Assembly: GCA_921293015.1 (NCBI GenBank)
Contig: OV121088.1
Coordinates: forward strand, 20,745,645-20,809,644
Length of the DNA: 64,000 nucleotides
Source of the DNA: Phorcus lineatus
Taxonomy: Eukaryota; Mollusca; Gastropoda; Trochida; Trochidae
Reading direction: 5' to 3'
Shown: one piece after another, positions 22,175 to 32,501 of the stretch
How positions within the stretch are numbered: the first letter of the stretch is position 1
How the letters are laid out: the number at the start of each line of letters is the position of its first letter
The notes under the pieces: model-generated
The model's input: the letters and a program-made list of their open reading frames with translations, nothing else
Database searches by the model: none
Told to the model about the DNA's origin: nothing
Made by a program: the position numbers and the translations under genes

Positions 22175-22560
22175 AATTCCAAAAAGCTCTTTGCTGGAAT
22201 GCAGATTGAAGATAAATCTGTGTTGCAACTGTTAATGTCTTACCAAAACAATTGGTTGACAGTGTGACAGTGTCTTTGATGGAAAAGGTGTTTTCTTGAA
22301 TCTAACACAAGTTTAACCATGTGACAATACACTACTTAAAGCTATTGGGAAATGTAGAGTTCGAGTTAAAAATCCCAAGAACAGTGATGTGAAAGAACTA
22401 CAATCTGTTATTGTCAACGACGATGTGAAACCTATCCTCGGTTGCCAGGCAATACAAGCTCTTCAACAAAATGTCTGTATGTGTGACTGATGATGTCATA
22501 GAAGAGTATGCTGATCTTTTCAAGAGTGAAGGAAAACTCGAAGGAAGCTTGCATTTAGAG
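22175..22560 (+). pseudogene. Protease remnant of LTR element 1
   Basis: FAGMQIEDKSV runs directly into VATVNVLPKQLVDS in another frame. The segment that should carry the catalytic D(S/T/C)G triad is missing between them, so the aspartic protease is inactivated by a small deletion. Further stops follow. The call depends on position and these flanking motifs. Confidence 0.5.
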
Positions 22561-23455
22561 ATTGACAAGACTTTCGAACCTGTGTAGTTACCTTTAAGGA
22601 AAGTTCCCTTAGCTTTAAAACCCAAATTGAAGTCTGAACTCAAGCGACTCGAGGGTATGGGAATACTTGAACAGGTGTCTGTCCCAACAGATTGGATTTC
22701 AGCAATGGTTATTGTGAGGAAACCTAGTGGGAAGATTAGAGTTTGTCTGGATCCTAACCCTCTGAACAATGCATTGAAGCAGAACCATCACCCAACACCA
22801 ACCATAGATGACTTGTTACCTGACTTGCCACGTGCCAAAGTGTTCACAATCGTCGATGCTAAGAATGGGTTTTGGCATGTGAATGATGAGAGCAACATGT
22901 TGACTACCTTCGACACACCATGGGGTCGGTATCGTTGGAAAAGAATGCCGTTCTGGATAGCTCCAGCCCCATAGGAGTTTCAGAGACGTCTAGATTGTGT
23001 TGTGGAAGGGTAAGAAGGTACTAAAGCGGTACATGATGACATACTTGTTTTTGTAGTTTATGATACAATTAAAGAAGCTCTCGATGATCATGATAGGAAA
23101 TTGAAATCTCTTCTTGAAAGATGTTGAAAGAAAGGTATCAAGTTGAACAAGGATAAAATCAAGTTGAGAAAAACTGGTGTCCTATTTTGGTTATATTATT
23201 TCAGCTGAAGGATTGAAAATTGATCCAGGCAAGGTAGAGGCAATTATCAACATGCCAGATCCTGTTGACAAATCTGGAATTCAGAGACTGTTAGGTATGA
23301 CTAACTTTATCCAGAAGTTTGCCCCTCAGTTGTCTAAAGTTACAGCTCCGTTACGAGAATTGTTGAAAGCTGATGTTGAATTCCGCTGGGATCAAGCAAT
23401 TCACGGGAAAGCTGTGACTGAAGTGAAAGTGATCATATATTCACCTCCTGTGCTC
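22560..23455 (+). pseudogene. Reverse transcriptase remnant of LTR element 1
   Basis: Open 22627-22974: LKRLEGMGILEQVSVPTDWI, KIRVCLDPNPLNNAL and FTIVDAKNGFWH (first catalytic Asp), then a stop near 22972. AVHDDILVF near 23030 is the degenerate YxDD box. Open again 23177-23476 with YIISAEGLKIDPGKVEAIIN and IQRLLGMTNFIQKFAPQLSK (thumb and connection). The sequence stops at SPPVLRY, just where RNase H should start, at the junction with the LINE. Confidence 0.8.
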
Positions 23456-26290
23456 CGGTATTTGTATACAAGATAGAAGACCTAGCGGAGTTTACCTTGA
23501 CAAACTGAGGTCTAAAAGTAACATATTTCTCAATCCATAATATTATATTGCAATTTACACCCATATTCAATAGTTTCTCTAACAATATGTGTGGCTGGGT
23601 GGTATTGAATGCAGAAGAGAAGTATACAAATAGAATTCCCACATATGATTTTGATACGCATCCTGGAACGGGTCAAGCAAGTGCCTAACATCACACAATA
23701 GGAAGTTTAAAATGATGCGCTCAAAACCTTTCATAGCAATGGAAGTAAGAGCGACTGGTCTAAAATCGTTCATTTCAGTAGAATTTGTCTTCTTTGGTAC
23801 TGGTACAATCTTCGATCTTTTCCACATTTCTGGGATTACATTGCAATCGATGGAGAGTTGGTATAGTCAGCAAAGTACATGGCATAACTCTTCACAACCA
23901 CATTTTAAACCATCAGGTCCCGGCGCTTTCCTGATATTGAGTTTAGAAAAATGCAATTTAACTGTGTCTGATGTTAAAAGAATGTTTTCTGCATCTTTAA
24001 TGTTAAGATTATCAAGCACAGCTTGCCGTTCACTGCTAAAATTACGAGTATCAAATCTTGCGTAGAAGTTGTTCAATTCCCCCGGCATGTTTCTGATCGT
24101 CTGTTGTGTTGATAGGAGAACGGATCTTTGAACAGCCGATCATGTTCTTCACACCTTGCCAAGCTTGTCGGCTGTTGCTGACCATGAATTGGGCTTCAGC
24201 TTTCTCTTTATAAATGTTTTTACATTTCTTTATCTGAAGATTAATTTCTTTCTGTTTTTCTTTAAGTTGTAATATCTCTTTAGCACAAAATAATCATTTC
24301 TTTTCATTGAGGAGTAGTTTTTTTAGTTCTTTTGTTACCAAAGGCTTGTTGTTCGGGAAAATTTAAATTTCCTTTTCCGGGATAATACTGTTCACACAGA
24401 AATTAATATAACTAGTGATGGTGTCGGTGATTTCGCATGGGTTGCTGTGGCTAAAAAACATGTCTCAGTCTGTGCAATCAAAACAACCTTGTAGCTGCTG
24501 TATAGACTCGGGATCCTATGACTTCACACTTTTAGTTTGCTCCTTCTGAGTCTTCAGTATCTGCCTATAAGTTGGTATAAAAAAACAGAGTTGTGATCCG
24601 AAACTCCAAGTGGAGGTTTGGCAATCGCTTTGTACGCCTGTTCGCGATGTTTCCGTAACAAAGGTCGATTGTTTTTTTTTCCCGAGTAGCACACTTAACA
24701 TACTGCTCATAAGTAGGCAATACAGATTTCAACGTTGAGCCGTTGAAGTCATCAAGAACACATTTTTGGAATCAAGTTTCTGGATATGATGTTGAACATT
24801 TGAAGCAGCATGGTCGTATTTGGCTCTTGGAGGAATGTACATGAATGACAAATATGTGTCTGAATTCGCGAGGTAAATACGAGGGTCTAACCGACACTGA
24901 GATAAGTTCTGTCTGGTGTACACAGCCTGTCTCTGATAACCGTTAATGTAGTTCTTGCACCACCGCTCATTCACATTATAAATTACCATGTGTCCGCGAG
25001 TTTGATATGGAGATATATCATGTGTTCGAGTTAAATATCAAACGAGAGCGAAGTTCGAGTTTGATATTTCACTCGGACACATGATATATCTCCATATCAA
25101 ACTCGAGGACACATGTTAACGTATTTATCTCGACGAGGACCCTTATTGTATGCTTTAAATATGGCTTGAAAGATTGGATGGGTCAAAATGGCGACTGGTC
25201 TTGTCGGTATAACTTTTTTATTTATGAAGTTACAAAAATGATTTTTATATCACCGTTTAAAGCTCAAAAAGTATAGTCTAGTACCGTGCAGTACCGTGCA
25301 GCTGTACTAGACGGTAAATGCGGATTAAAAAATTAAATAAACATAAGGAGTATTGCAGGGCTCATTTCATTTTGATTGTTTGGTCACGTGACCTCGTATA
25401 CACGTTCCACCTTGGAAACGTTCGATTTGAAGCGGCACATGGCCGACCGTCGTGAAAGGAGCGAGTTAGTTTGAAAATGTCGGGCGCACAGAACATGCAG
25501 GCATCACTGCATAACGCACTGGTTGGCTTGAATATGAATGAATATGAATGAAGAGTCGGTGATGACCTCCACTGATATGTGTATAGATTGGTTTTCTGGT
25601 TCAACATTTCAATCTCCGGCTCGTTTCATTTGTATAAGAGCTTACTGTTGTTCCAGCAGTGTGATTATAAGATATGACTTTAATAAATGGGAAGATACAC
25701 TGAGCGTGTAAAGGTAGGGTTCAACAAACCAGCATAGCGTAGCCTTTGTTTAAACTGGGGCAAGGGAGATAACTCTTGACAGTATGTCGTCTCTCGTTAC
25801 TAGGGTTGCGCGTGACCCAGTTTAACATAGAAAAATATACCTACGGCACGTGACCGCTTTTGGCCAATGAGTATCCGACATTGCTGTGCAAGTCGAGATA
25901 AAAATGCATACACCATCCCCAATGGCCATGCCTGTATCCTCTACCCGCTTGTCTAATCTTATGGGGACGCCAAATCCGGGATGTGCAAGGATGCTGTCAT
26001 CAAAAGTGTAATTGAGCCAGGATTCGGTAAAACACAAAAGACAACTGTCTCTGTACTCAAACATGTATCGCGCACACGCATCAAGTTCGGACAGTTTGTT
26101 CCTAAGTAATCGAACATTTGATAAAAGAATGGTAGGTAACGGGGGTCTAGATTTCCTCGCCCGTACTCGCCAACGGACTCCCGCTTACTTACTGTAGTAT
26201 ATAAGTTACAGTGTTGTGAAACATACAAATACTGTTATTCAGCACAGATTACACACAAAATATAAGAGAGAGCTCTCTTGATACGTGTCG
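23456..26290 (-). pseudogene. CR1/Rex1-like LINE, copy 2, inserted in LTR element 1
   Basis: On the minus strand from the right: GEYGRGNLDPRYLPFF, CFTESWLNYTFDDSILAHPG, GDGVCIFIS (endonuclease start); then, after a 0.9 kb insert, NERWCKNYINGYQRQ, VQHHIQKLDS and FIPTYRQILKTQKEQ (rest of the endonuclease). The linker follows (LNNFYARFDTRNFSSERQ), then RT (VPKKTNSTEMNDFRPVALTS, FVYFSSAFNTTQPHILLEKL, TNTGAQEV). The end corresponds to the middle of RT, so the 3' part with the FADD box is absent. Frameshifts and stops are scattered. It shares near-identical stretches with copy 1 at 2165-3290. Confidence 0.8.
24987..25902. mobile_element. Hairpin/TIR element H3 inside LINE copy 2
   Basis: A long hairpin (24987-25115; outer stem CATGTGTCC(G)CGAGTTTGAT with its complement, apex with GAGAGCGAAG) is followed by a body bounded by perfect 11 bp repeats: TTTATCTCGAC at 25124-25134 and its complement at 25892-25902. 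It splits the LINE endonuclease between CIFIS and NERWCKNY. The 779 bp body is longer than in H2, H4 and H5. No ORF of note. Confidence 0.6.
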
Positions 26291-26309
26291 CCAGCAGAGC
26301 AGCGCCACC

Positions 26310-27483
26310 TAGTTATAATCAGAGATGGCTGGCCTGATGACAATTCTAAAGTACCAGTGTCTATTCGAATGTATTTTGCATTCAGAGATGAACTAGCTGT
26401 GCAAAGTGACGTGATTGTCAAAGGTGAGCGACTCATTGTGCCAATATCTGTCCGTGACAACATTCTTGAAAAGTGCATGCTAGTCATGTTGGAATTCAGG
26501 GATCTCTGAGGAGAGCCATAGAAGTGGTTTACTGGCCAAACATGAACAAGGACATGACTGATTACATTACATGTAACTTGTTTGCTCAAAATCAAGTCCC
26601 TGAACAACTACACAATCACTCTCTACCTGAACATCTATGGCAGAAAGTTGGTTCAGATCTCTTTGAACTAGATGGAAGAGACTACCTCATTACTGATGAA
26701 TATTATTAAGATTTCTTTAAAATCGATAGACTCTGTGATAAGACAGCAGGTGAAGTCATCTTAAAGTGAAAGAAGAACTTTGCTGGCCATGGAATTCCGG
26801 GAGAATTAATGACAGATAGTGGTCCACCTTTCTCATCGAAAGCTTTTAGGAGTTTTTCTGAAAGTTATGAGTTTACACACGTGACCAGCTCACCGCATTT
26901 TCCCCAGTCAAACGGAAAAGTCGAAAATGCTGTCTAAACAGCAAAAAACTTAATGAAGAAAGCAGTTGAGTCAAAATCATCCATATTTTGCTCTTCTAGA
27001 TTGGAGAAACCGACCAACTAAAAGTATGAGGACTTCATCAGTGCAGAGACTGTTCGGTGGAATGACTAGAACTCTATTGAATTTGAATCAGAAACAGTTG
27101 ACTCCATAGATCTGCACAAATGTGAAAAAAAACCCTGAAATTAAAGAAGAAGAAGAAGCAAGAACATTATTTTAATAGAAAGGCTCAACCTCTCAAACCT
27201 TTAGACAAAGGTGATACTGTGATCTTAAAACCTTTTGGTAAGGATAAACACTGGAGAAAAGGTGAAGTTCAATATCAGGTCCCAAACTGACATTCCAAGT
27301 GAACCCAGTACTCCCTGTACACCTGAAATTCAGTCTGACAGTACATCAACCACAACAGTTAACGGGAAGGTACACACTAACCAACCTGAAGTGCTACCAC
27401 CACCGATTCAGACTGAGAGACACACCAGAAGTGGGCGTGTAATCATACCTCCCCTGAAACTGAGAGACTATATCACATCCTAA
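26310..27483 (+). pseudogene. Integrase remnant of LTR element 1
   Basis: Resumes after the LINE with IRDGWPDDNSKVPVSIRMYF and RDELAVQSDVIVKGERLIVP, the stretch that precedes the HHCC zinc domain. Then come VYWPNMNKDMTDYITCN, QKVGSDLFELDGRDYLITDE (first Asp), MTDSGPPFSSKAFRSF (second Asp) and SPHFPQSNGKVENAV (Glu). The C-terminal tail 27235-27483 includes RHTRSGRVIIPPLKLRDYIT. Stops occur near 26709, 26767 and 26935, and frames shift. The missing RNase H means at least about 600 bp was lost at or after the LINE insertion. Confidence 0.75.
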
Positions 27484-27690
27484 TTTGTTGTTGCAAGCAT
27501 TGTGAATTTGAATTGTTTGTTTAAGCAAGTGACATTTAACAATAACAAGAAATTAACATTTGAGTTATCTCGAGATGTACAGTGATCTTAAAAGACTTTA
27601 ATTTAATTTTATTTTTAATTGCAAAAGCTCAAAGTTAACATTGCAGCTAATGTTTTGTTTTTTTATTCCATCCTTGATAATAACATTGAT

Positions 27691-27704
27691 CTGAAAGAGA
27701 GGGA
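27691..27704 (+). promoter_or_regulatory. Polypurine tract of LTR element 1
   Basis: CTGAAAGAGAGGGA lies directly before the 3' LTR start (TGTAGTGG). Such a tract primes plus-strand DNA synthesis in LTR retroelements, and its position confirms the LTR edge. Confidence 0.65.
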
Positions 27705-27834
27705 TGTAGTGGTATGCGCCTTCAATATGATACCCATGTCGGGATTACCTCCCTTTGTTGTAAGTTATACGTTCTAAAAATAAAGAAGTATTTTGATCGC
27801 CTTTCGTCTATTTTCACCCTCACTCAATATATGT
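27705..27834 (+). repeat. 3' LTR of element 1
   Basis: Begins TGTAGTGGTATGCGCCTTCA and follows the 5' LTR to about CTCACTCAATATATGT, where the match fades about 15-20 bases short of the 5' copy's end. It may be truncated or heavily mutated at its edge. I could not find a matching target duplication. Confidence 0.7.
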
Positions 27835-27945
27835 GGCAGATGTATTTTATTGTAAATATAGTATCTTTAGTATCATTACAATTCTCACTCTTTTTAACAA
27901 TATTATGAAGCACATCAGTGGTTAAGCTTTAGAGTTTGGCTTTAG

Positions 27946-29928
27946 TTAACCCATATATGCATAGGGTTTCAAATATTTTTCAAATTTTGTGTGAATAATC
28001 TCTATTGTACATAATGGAAGGAATGAATTCTATTTTTTATTATAAAATATTTTTTCCATACTTTTGAAGCCTCTCAAAAAGCGTCCCATATGTGGGACGG
28101 TATGCACGGAAGGGTAGGGGTTTTTTTAATGGGTAGCGACATTAATTTGTTAGTATTATCTTTCTCGGCTCCGATAGTTTTCATCATGTTGAGATCCCAT
28201 GAGATACATCGGTGATGGAGAGCAGTTAGGTGAGTATATACGTGCTCAGTATCGCTTTTTTTGTGTCAAAATACACTAAGTAACATTACTTAAAAGCTAT
28301 TGTTTCATGTTTTCTATCATGATAGAATAACATTATGCTCTGTTGATGGTTTGATAGTCAAGAATCTTGGTCGCATGTAATTAAATATGAAGTATGCTCT
28401 TTTTATATCAAATTTGTGTTTCCACTCTAGTAGTTTCTTATTTTTATTTCCAGCAGATATGTTAGCAAGAGTTGGAACACGCCCTGCACGACTATGGCAC
28501 CTCCCGTACTGAAGTTGATAACCAAGTGAACCCAGAACTGTTGCACAAATTGTGATTCTCTCACATCCTATGGGAAGCAGTATACAATAGGAGGAATATA
28601 AAAGGCAGATTGTATAATGAAATTGATTACAAACACTTGATCAAACTATGAAAAAAGGATTTGATTTAACACGTTTCAAGGTAATCACATCAGCCTTGAG
28701 GCCATGACAAGACATCGCTGAAGGGGCCCACAAACCAAAGCTGAATCTGTTAATCAGCTTCTCCTACTACTTCTGATTTGGAAAAAAGAAAGCAGACAGA
28801 GTATTGGCCATACTAATCTGTAATGCAACTTTATAGCTACGTTAATTACAATTAAACTCAATGGAACAAGTCACACAGTTTGTTGATATATTTGTTGTAA
28901 TCTTGGCACAGTTTTGAACTGCACACTATTATGTTCTTCTTCTATGGGGCCCAAGCAATGTTTTGGTCCAACCAGTCCTTACCACCCATGTTCTTGTTTC
29001 ACTTGTTCAATACATAGGGCATTCCTAGGTGGACATCCTGTTTCATGGATTAGGACCACATGTTGAAATCAAAGTATCAATTTATGCACATCTTGATTTG
29101 TGGTTGTGGATTATTCTGATGACGTTGAAAATTAGGGAGTCTGTGTCATTGATGTTTCTAACATCCATTCTTAAGGCCCAAGGTCGAAGAGTAAGTGAAC
29201 ACCCAACAGACATTGGACATTTAGAGAGTCTCAATCTGCACCTTCTTCATCATCATTATCGCCATAGATATCCTCATTTACTTCATGGAGTTCCGTGAAG
29301 ATGTTAATATTAGCAACCTTAGCTTATTTATCAAATAAAATATTATGGATTTGGTTTTTCTACCGTTTGCCTGAAAGAAATATACCATGTATCTTTGGCA
29401 TATGGTAAAATTGTTTATGGTAATTGTAATAAAATGCCTAAATGTAACCCAATTCTTGTCAAAAGCTAAAAGTATCTAATTAAGCTGCTTAAAATATTAT
29501 TTACATGAATTTATATCATACTTACAACAAATAGATATGAAAATTTGTATCCAAAACCCCCCACCCATTCGTGCATACCGTCCCACTTGGGACGGCAAAT
29601 TACTCAATAATAAATCATGGAAATATTTATATTTAAAAATAACATTACATTGTCATTAATCCATAGAGACCTAAATTGTATCCTCACAAGGTCAAATGAA
29701 AACTTATTTTATTATTTTAGTTTTAGTATTAACTCGAAGATGGCGGCGCACTGTTCAAGGGTAGATAACTCTGTGAAATCGTTCTGCTTTTCGTTAAATA
29801 GACAACTACCTTAGCTTTAAAATACACTTTACTGTAAGTTTTTATATTTAAAAACAAGTGAGAACTGGTGATTCAAAGAACCCGTCCCAACCATCCCACA
29901 AGTGGGACGATATACATAAATGGGTTAA
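27946..29928. mobile_element. piggyBac-like element, decayed
   Basis: The ends are TTAA + CCCATATATGCATA (27946-27963) and the complement of TTAA + CCCATTTATGTATA (29911-29928), so a TTAA target and CCC-starting inverted repeats as in piggyBac. Subterminal palindromes built on CGTCCCA(N)TGGGACG occur at 28081-28101, 29579-29595 and 29891-29910. The minus strand keeps a trace of transposase. The superfamily is inferred from target, termini and one protein motif. Confidence 0.6.
28870..29300 (-). pseudogene. piggyBac transposase remnant
   Basis: On the minus strand, LHEVNEDIYGDNDDEEGAD (about 29295-29235) is an acidic N-terminal-like segment. MGGKDWLDQNIAWAP (from 28989) matches the family's MGGVD..DQN motif, which carries the last catalytic Asp. 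Only about 250 bases separate them, so the RNase H-like core with the first two Asp residues is deleted. The remainder is full of stops. Confidence 0.45.
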
Positions 29929-30088
29929 ATTCCCTTATGTAACTACCCAAGCCATGACACTTCCCAGCAAATTGGTGTCACTAACTTCCTGCTCATTTGA
30001 AATCATTCTGCACTGATTCTTTCAACTGACAGGAGAGAATTGACAAACAGACAGATTATGTAGCAATTGAGGTTAGTATATATTTACT

Positions 30089-30565
30089 TTAAAGAGCCAC
30101 TCCGTGAGTTGTTGGAGTCATATATGCGAAACTTAATCAATGGTGTCATTTGATCGCGAAGTATCGACTGTTACCAAAAAGACACATGTTAAAGCTTATT
30201 GTTTGTTTACAGTGACAATATGAAGGTAGAACGTCGCAATTATGATCGAAAACCGGACAGTGGCGCGCGTCAAATAGTCAAACGTAATTTTGGAAACTTA
30301 TCTAAAACAGCCAGGAGTGCAGTTAGGAGTTGATTGTGTTTGTTAGGTTATATAATTAGTATCCATGTATATTGGACGTGATATCTACACCTCTTTGCAT
30401 TTATAAGGCTGTTTTTAGATTTTCATGGAAAACCAGTAATTGTCATATTTATATCTTTTGGACATGAAAAGTTAAGATGTTTTGATTTTATATCACCACA
30501 TATGACATTAAGGTTCGTATCAAAGGTAAATAATATGTTATGAAAATCACGGAGTGGCTCTTTAA
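30089..30565 (-). mobile_element. 469 bp MITE, copy B
   Basis: Same element as copy A in reverse orientation, with TTAA at 30089-30092 and 30562-30565 and 15 bp terminal repeats AGAGCCACTCCGTGA. Internal sequence is almost identical to copies A and C, implying recent spread. Confidence 0.85.
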
Positions 30566-30889
30566 GTGATATTGCATGTAATCCTTGCATTATGTTTATC
30601 ATTAACGTGTATCTATTTATCATACCCTAAATAGGTGTTCATCAAGTATAGCATGTAAGTGTGCTATACATTATCTTTTTCTTGTAATGCTCAAAACCTT
30701 AAATAAGTACTACTAATATGTTATATGTTTACTATCCTTTTTATGAGTGTTTGAGATGAGAGAATGTGTTTTAATATAAGTTGCTATGTTTTAACTATTT
30801 TAGGTGTAATTATAAGTGACGTGGAATAAATGCTGTTTACTGATGTAGCAACTTGGATATTTCACAAAACCAATACTTACCATTATATT

Positions 30890-30981
30890 GTTTTTAACGG
30901 GTGTAGGTGTTTTCGTAGACACTGCGGGTTCGGAGACACAAATTTCGGTGTGTTCGTTGACAAATTGACGGTGGGTTCGTA
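30890..30981 (+). repeat. GGGTTCGTAGACA-type minisatellite, left part
   Basis: Imperfect units such as GTGTTTTCGTAGACACTGCG, GGGTTCGGAGACA and GGTGGGTTCGTA follow each other. The array resumes across LTR element 2 (GTAGACACTTGG from 35626), and a related array in the opposite orientation is at 36575-36690. This was the target of LTR element 2. Confidence 0.55.
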
Positions 30982-31185
30982 TGTTGTGTATTAACATTAT
31001 CGTAGCGTAACAAAGCGTAACAATTGCGCCAAGCTGGATGAGTAGTCTGTCATTGAGTTATGCCCCTTGGCGAACTCTCTTCGCTGTAAGTCTAAAACAA
31101 GTGGAATAAAAAAAGCACATGTTTTCAACCGCCATTGCCGTTGGTTGTCGTTAGACCCTTGTGTCATGAAAGGACATATTTATCA
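30982..31185 (+). repeat. 5' LTR of element 2
   Basis: Starts TGTTGTGTATTAAC and ends TTTATCA. It has a possible polyadenylation signal AATAAA near 31107. Differences from the 3' LTR are TTCGCTG/TCCGCTG, GCACATG/GCATATG and TTATCA/TTAACA. Confidence 0.92.
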
Positions 31186-31186
31186 C

Positions 31187-31199
31187 TGGCGACGAGGAT
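31187..31199 (+). promoter_or_regulatory. Primer binding site of element 2
   Basis: TGGCGACGAGGAT begins two bases after the 5' LTR. It has the TGG start needed to pair with a tRNA 3' end, and it is followed by the gag leader. Confidence 0.7.
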
Positions 31200-31247
31200 T
31201 TTTAAGCGCCATTAGCTGTACAGAACCCGTTGTGAGTTGTCAGCAGT

Positions 31248-32501
31248 ATGACGGCCATTGGAAACATTGAACCGTTCGACGAGGTGAGCAGTCAATGGGA
31301 TGTTTACGTTGAGCGTGTCAAGGCCTTTTTTGCTGCCCATGAAATTCATGAAAACCTTCAAGTAAATGGATTCCTTGCCATTATAGGGACAAAGACTTAC
31401 ACTTTATTGAGAAGTTTACTTTCACCTGAAAATTCACACACGAAATCTTTGGAAGAGTTATGCACAGTTTTAACTGCCCATTATTCACCAAAACCAGTGA
31501 TAATATCTCAGAGGCATAGATTCCGTAACATGAGACAGTTTTCAAATGAATCTGTGACTGACTATGTTGCTGTATTGAGGCAGTTAAGTGAACATTGTGA
31601 TTTTGGAGTTGGTTTGAACGACCAAATTCGGGATCAATTTGTTTGTGGTTTGACATCTGATGTAATACAAAAGAGATTACTCACTGAAGAAACTCTTACT
31701 TTAGATAAGGCTTTGAAAATTGCAGTTTCTATGGATACAGCCGCAAGAGACACCTGTGAACTTCACAGTCAAGCCAGTGTGAACAAATTCTCCACATCAA
31801 AGCTTCGAAAGGGGAAGTTTCCTAGATGCAAGAGTTGTGGTAAGACCAATCACTCTGACGCTAACTGTTGGTTTAAAAGGGCTGAATGCCACACATGTGG
31901 ACGTAAGGGACATATCAGTTTTGTTTGTAAACAGAAGGAGAGGAAAGATGGACGCAAACAGTTTGATTGGCATCGCAATAAGAGAAAATCTGGATACAAT
32001 TCAAGTCAGGGTACTTCTCATCACATGGATGCTATGGATCAGATAACAGAAAAGATAGAGGAATTACCACTTTTCTACATTGATAATAGTGATAGACACG
32101 AAGATGACGTTATTTGGATTTACCCCAAAGTTGAAAACAGACAATTGAAAATGGAACTTGATACAGGGTCAAAGTTGTCAATCATCTCAGTCGATGATTT
32201 TGAAGAAACATTTCCTGACGCCAAATTGAGGAAAGGAAACTTCATGATGAAGACGTTCACTGGTGAAATCATTGAACCAAAGGGAATCCTGGATGTTGAA
32301 GTTAACTACAAGGGTCAGAGAGAAAACTTGGAATTGTATGTGCTGAATGGAACTGGTCCGCCATTATTTGGACATGCATGGTTGAGGAAAATTCAGTTGG
32401 ATTGGCCTGCCATACGACAGGTATCTGTAGCGCCAAGAGTGAATTATAGGAAATTCTACAGACATATGAGAGTGTCTTCAGTGGTGAGCTTGGAACAGTG
32501 A
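31248..32501 (+). CDS. gag plus protease of LTR element 2
   Basis: A 417-codon frame; MTAIGNIEPFDEVSSQWDVY starts it. The capsid part includes RHRFRNMRQFSNESVTDYVA and ECHTCGRKGHISFVC. The zinc knuckles are CKSCGKTNHSDANC (about residues 194-207) and the CHTCGRKGHISFVC unit (about 214-227). They are followed by the aspartic protease with LDTGSKLSII (Asp-Thr-Gly at about 305-307) and the LFGHAWLRKIQLDW flap/end. The frame closes early because an indel near 32465 shifts it; the pol coding region continues in another frame, so the natural product was probably a gag-pol fusion. Gag binds element RNA and protease would cleave the polyprotein. Confidence 0.85.
   Translation: MTAIGNIEPFDEVSSQWDVYVERVKAFFAAHEIHENLQVNGFLAIIGTKTYTLLRSLLSPENSHTKSLEELCTVLTAHYSPKPVIISQRHRFRNMRQFSNESVTDYVAVLRQLSEHCDFGVGLNDQIRDQFVCGLTSDVIQKRLLTEETLTLDKALKIAVSMDTAARDTCELHSQASVNKFSTSKLRKGKFPRCKSCGKTNHSDANCWFKRAECHTCGRKGHISFVCKQKERKDGRKQFDWHRNKRKSGYNSSQGTSHHMDAMDQITEKIEELPLFYIDNSDRHEDDVIWIYPKVENRQLKMELDTGSKLSIISVDDFEETFPDAKLRKGNFMMKTFTGEIIEPKGILDVEVNYKGQRENLELYVLNGTGPPLFGHAWLRKIQLDWPAIRQVSVAPRVNYRKFYRHMRVSSVVSLEQ

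Larger units (their letters stand above)
20814..27834 (+). mobile_element. Ty3/Gypsy-like LTR element 1, decayed, with nested insertions
   Basis: Direct repeats starting TGTAG(C/T)GGTATGCGC flank gag, protease, RT and integrase remnants in the canonical Gypsy order (integrase after RT). A polypurine tract (CTGAAAGAGAGGGA) precedes the 3' repeat, and TGGTGTCAGAA, a plausible primer site, follows the 5' repeat. A LINE (23456-26290) lies where the RNase H should be, and that LINE holds a hairpin element. Every domain has stops or indels. The element cannot be active. Confidence 0.85.
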
